Shown here in pieces: positions 63,320-64,000 of a stretch of 64,000 nt of DNA. Below the pieces are notes generated by a model that did no database searches, was not told where the DNA came from, and saw only the letters and a list, made by a program, of their open reading frames with translations. Position 1 is the stretch's first letter. Each line of letters begins with the position of its first letter. The position numbers and the translations under genes were made by a program. The DNA is from Streptomyces graminofaciens. Lineage in GTDB: Bacteria > Actinomycetota > Actinomycetes > Streptomycetales > Streptomycetaceae. The DNA is taken from the NCBI RefSeq assembly GCF_030294945.1, contig NZ_AP018448.1:5796001-5860000 (forward strand), given 5' to 3'.

Positions 63320-64000
63320 ATGAAGCAATGGTTGGCCAAGCGAGGCATTCAGTATCTTTTCCTCCTTTTCTCCGCAGCCCTCGGTGTGGCCGTTGCCGTC
63401 GTCTCCGTGTGGGCGGATGGGGCCACAGGAAGCGACAAGAAGGATTGGGCTTTCATAGCCGGCATCTCCGCCTTCGGCGTCGTCCTCATCACGCACTTCG
63501 AGAAACGCCTGGTGGAGAAGGGCAAGGAGCGGGCCGAGGATCGCGCCATCCGGGCAGAGGCGGACATGACTCAGCTGTACTCCACAAGGCTTCGCCCACT
63601 GAGCGACACGCTCAAAGAGCTGACCGAGCTCTACGCGACCGCAGCCCCGCTGCCTTCCTCCGTACCTTCCCAGACAGCCTCCGACCTCCGGCAGAGGCGT
63701 AAGGAAATCCTTGATCAGGTCCTGGCCGGGGCAGTCACCCTCACCGCTCCGCCGGTGGGCCCGAGCTTCATCCCTCGGGCCCGGTGCAGCTTCTATCTGT
63801 ATGACGCCACGACGGGTGGTTTCACACTGGAGGGCACGTTTCCCGGGTACCGGACTCCTCGGACGACCATCGACCCTACCGGCGCGGCGCACATGAAGAA
63901 CGAAATCCTGGGCGGAGGCGGCAAGACCTTCCGGATCGACGGCATCCAGGTGGACCACTCCTACTTGGTCCCCGCAGGTACGGGATACAAGGCGGTCATC
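63320..64000 (+). CDS. Membrane protein of unknown function, 5' part
   Basis: The gene is open to the right edge (227 codons present). It starts MKQWLAKRGIQYLFLLFSAA with two TM segments (about 8-31 and 46-62: LGVAVAVVSVWAD, WAFIAGISAFGVVLITHFEK). A charged coiled coil (VEKGKERAEDRAIRAEADMT) follows, then a cytoplasmic domain with TFPGYRTPRTTIDPT that looks GAF-like. I do not recognise the family. The ATG at 63320 lies in a frame that also has an upstream GTG at 63302; neither has a clear ribosome-binding site. Confidence 0.6.
   Translation, partial: MKQWLAKRGIQYLFLLFSAALGVAVAVVSVWADGATGSDKKDWAFIAGISAFGVVLITHFEKRLVEKGKERAEDRAIRAEADMTQLYSTRLRPLSDTLKELTELYATAAPLPSSVPSQTASDLRQRRKEILDQVLAGAVTLTAPPVGPSFIPRARCSFYLYDATTGGFTLEGTFPGYRTPRTTIDPTGAAHMKNEILGGGGKTFRIDGIQVDHSYLVPAGTGYKAVI

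Overview
The window is a high-GC chromosomal segment from a Streptomyces or very close relative. The evidence is third-position GC, frequent GTG/TTG starts, and families typical of the genus: XRE-DUF5753/DUF397 pairs, SUKH immunity proteins, PQQ-like propeller proteins and the galTEK operon. From memory, the core order (mfd, ABC exporter, tRNA-Gln, glmU, prs, rplY, pth, ppc, desaturase, tam/tamR, galTEK) matches the S. coelicolor SCO31xx neighbourhood. That order was recalled, not searched.

Layout. 0-9 kb: 5' end of mfd, an XRE regulator, a secreted phospholipase A2, a MacB/FtsX-type ABC pair, a DHA2-family exporter, a GNAT acetyltransferase and a DivIVA-like coiled-coil protein. 9-14.7 kb: a compact cluster of polymorphic-toxin and immunity domains. 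Two minus-strand genes encode a WHH-nuclease-like/SUKH-1 fusion and an Imm35-like/deaminase-like/SUKH-4 fusion. Two divergent genes encode a YwqJ-like deaminase and a SUKH-3 protein. 15-31.6 kb: housekeeping genes (histidine kinase, tRNA-Gln, glmU, prs, rplY, pth, ppc, desaturase-TetR, a Phd/RelE toxin-antitoxin pair, PaaX regulator, MHS transporter, VOC protein, and tam with divergent tamR).

31.7-46 kb: an accessory and decaying region. It holds several gene remnants, an intact IS1380-family element (1660 bp, TTAG target duplication) and an IS5-family element (869 bp) inserted at the stop codon between a broken XRE-DUF5753 gene and its DUF397 partner. It also holds an ESX-like set (WXG100-like protein, alpha/beta hydrolase, lipoprotein, mycosin-type protease, two further WXG-like proteins) with no ESX core machinery in view. 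46-64 kb: galTEK, a PD-(D/E)XK-like protein, an ATPase/XRE/DUF397 regulatory trio, a LuxR-type regulator with a degenerate receiver, two paralogous membrane-anchored PQQ-propeller proteins, an ABC-F protein, three peptidoglycan-binding proteins including a GH25 muramidase, and the 5' part of an unknown membrane protein running off the window.

The strongest leads are the toxin/immunity-domain cluster at 9.1-14.7 kb and a seven-unit array of 15-bp imperfect palindromes with exact period filling the tam-tamR intergenic region. Two weaker leads are a LexA-like box overlapping a promoter upstream of the ESX-like genes and the IS-driven break-up of the XRE/DUF397 pair. All family calls come from reading translated sequence and remembered motifs; no database search was possible.
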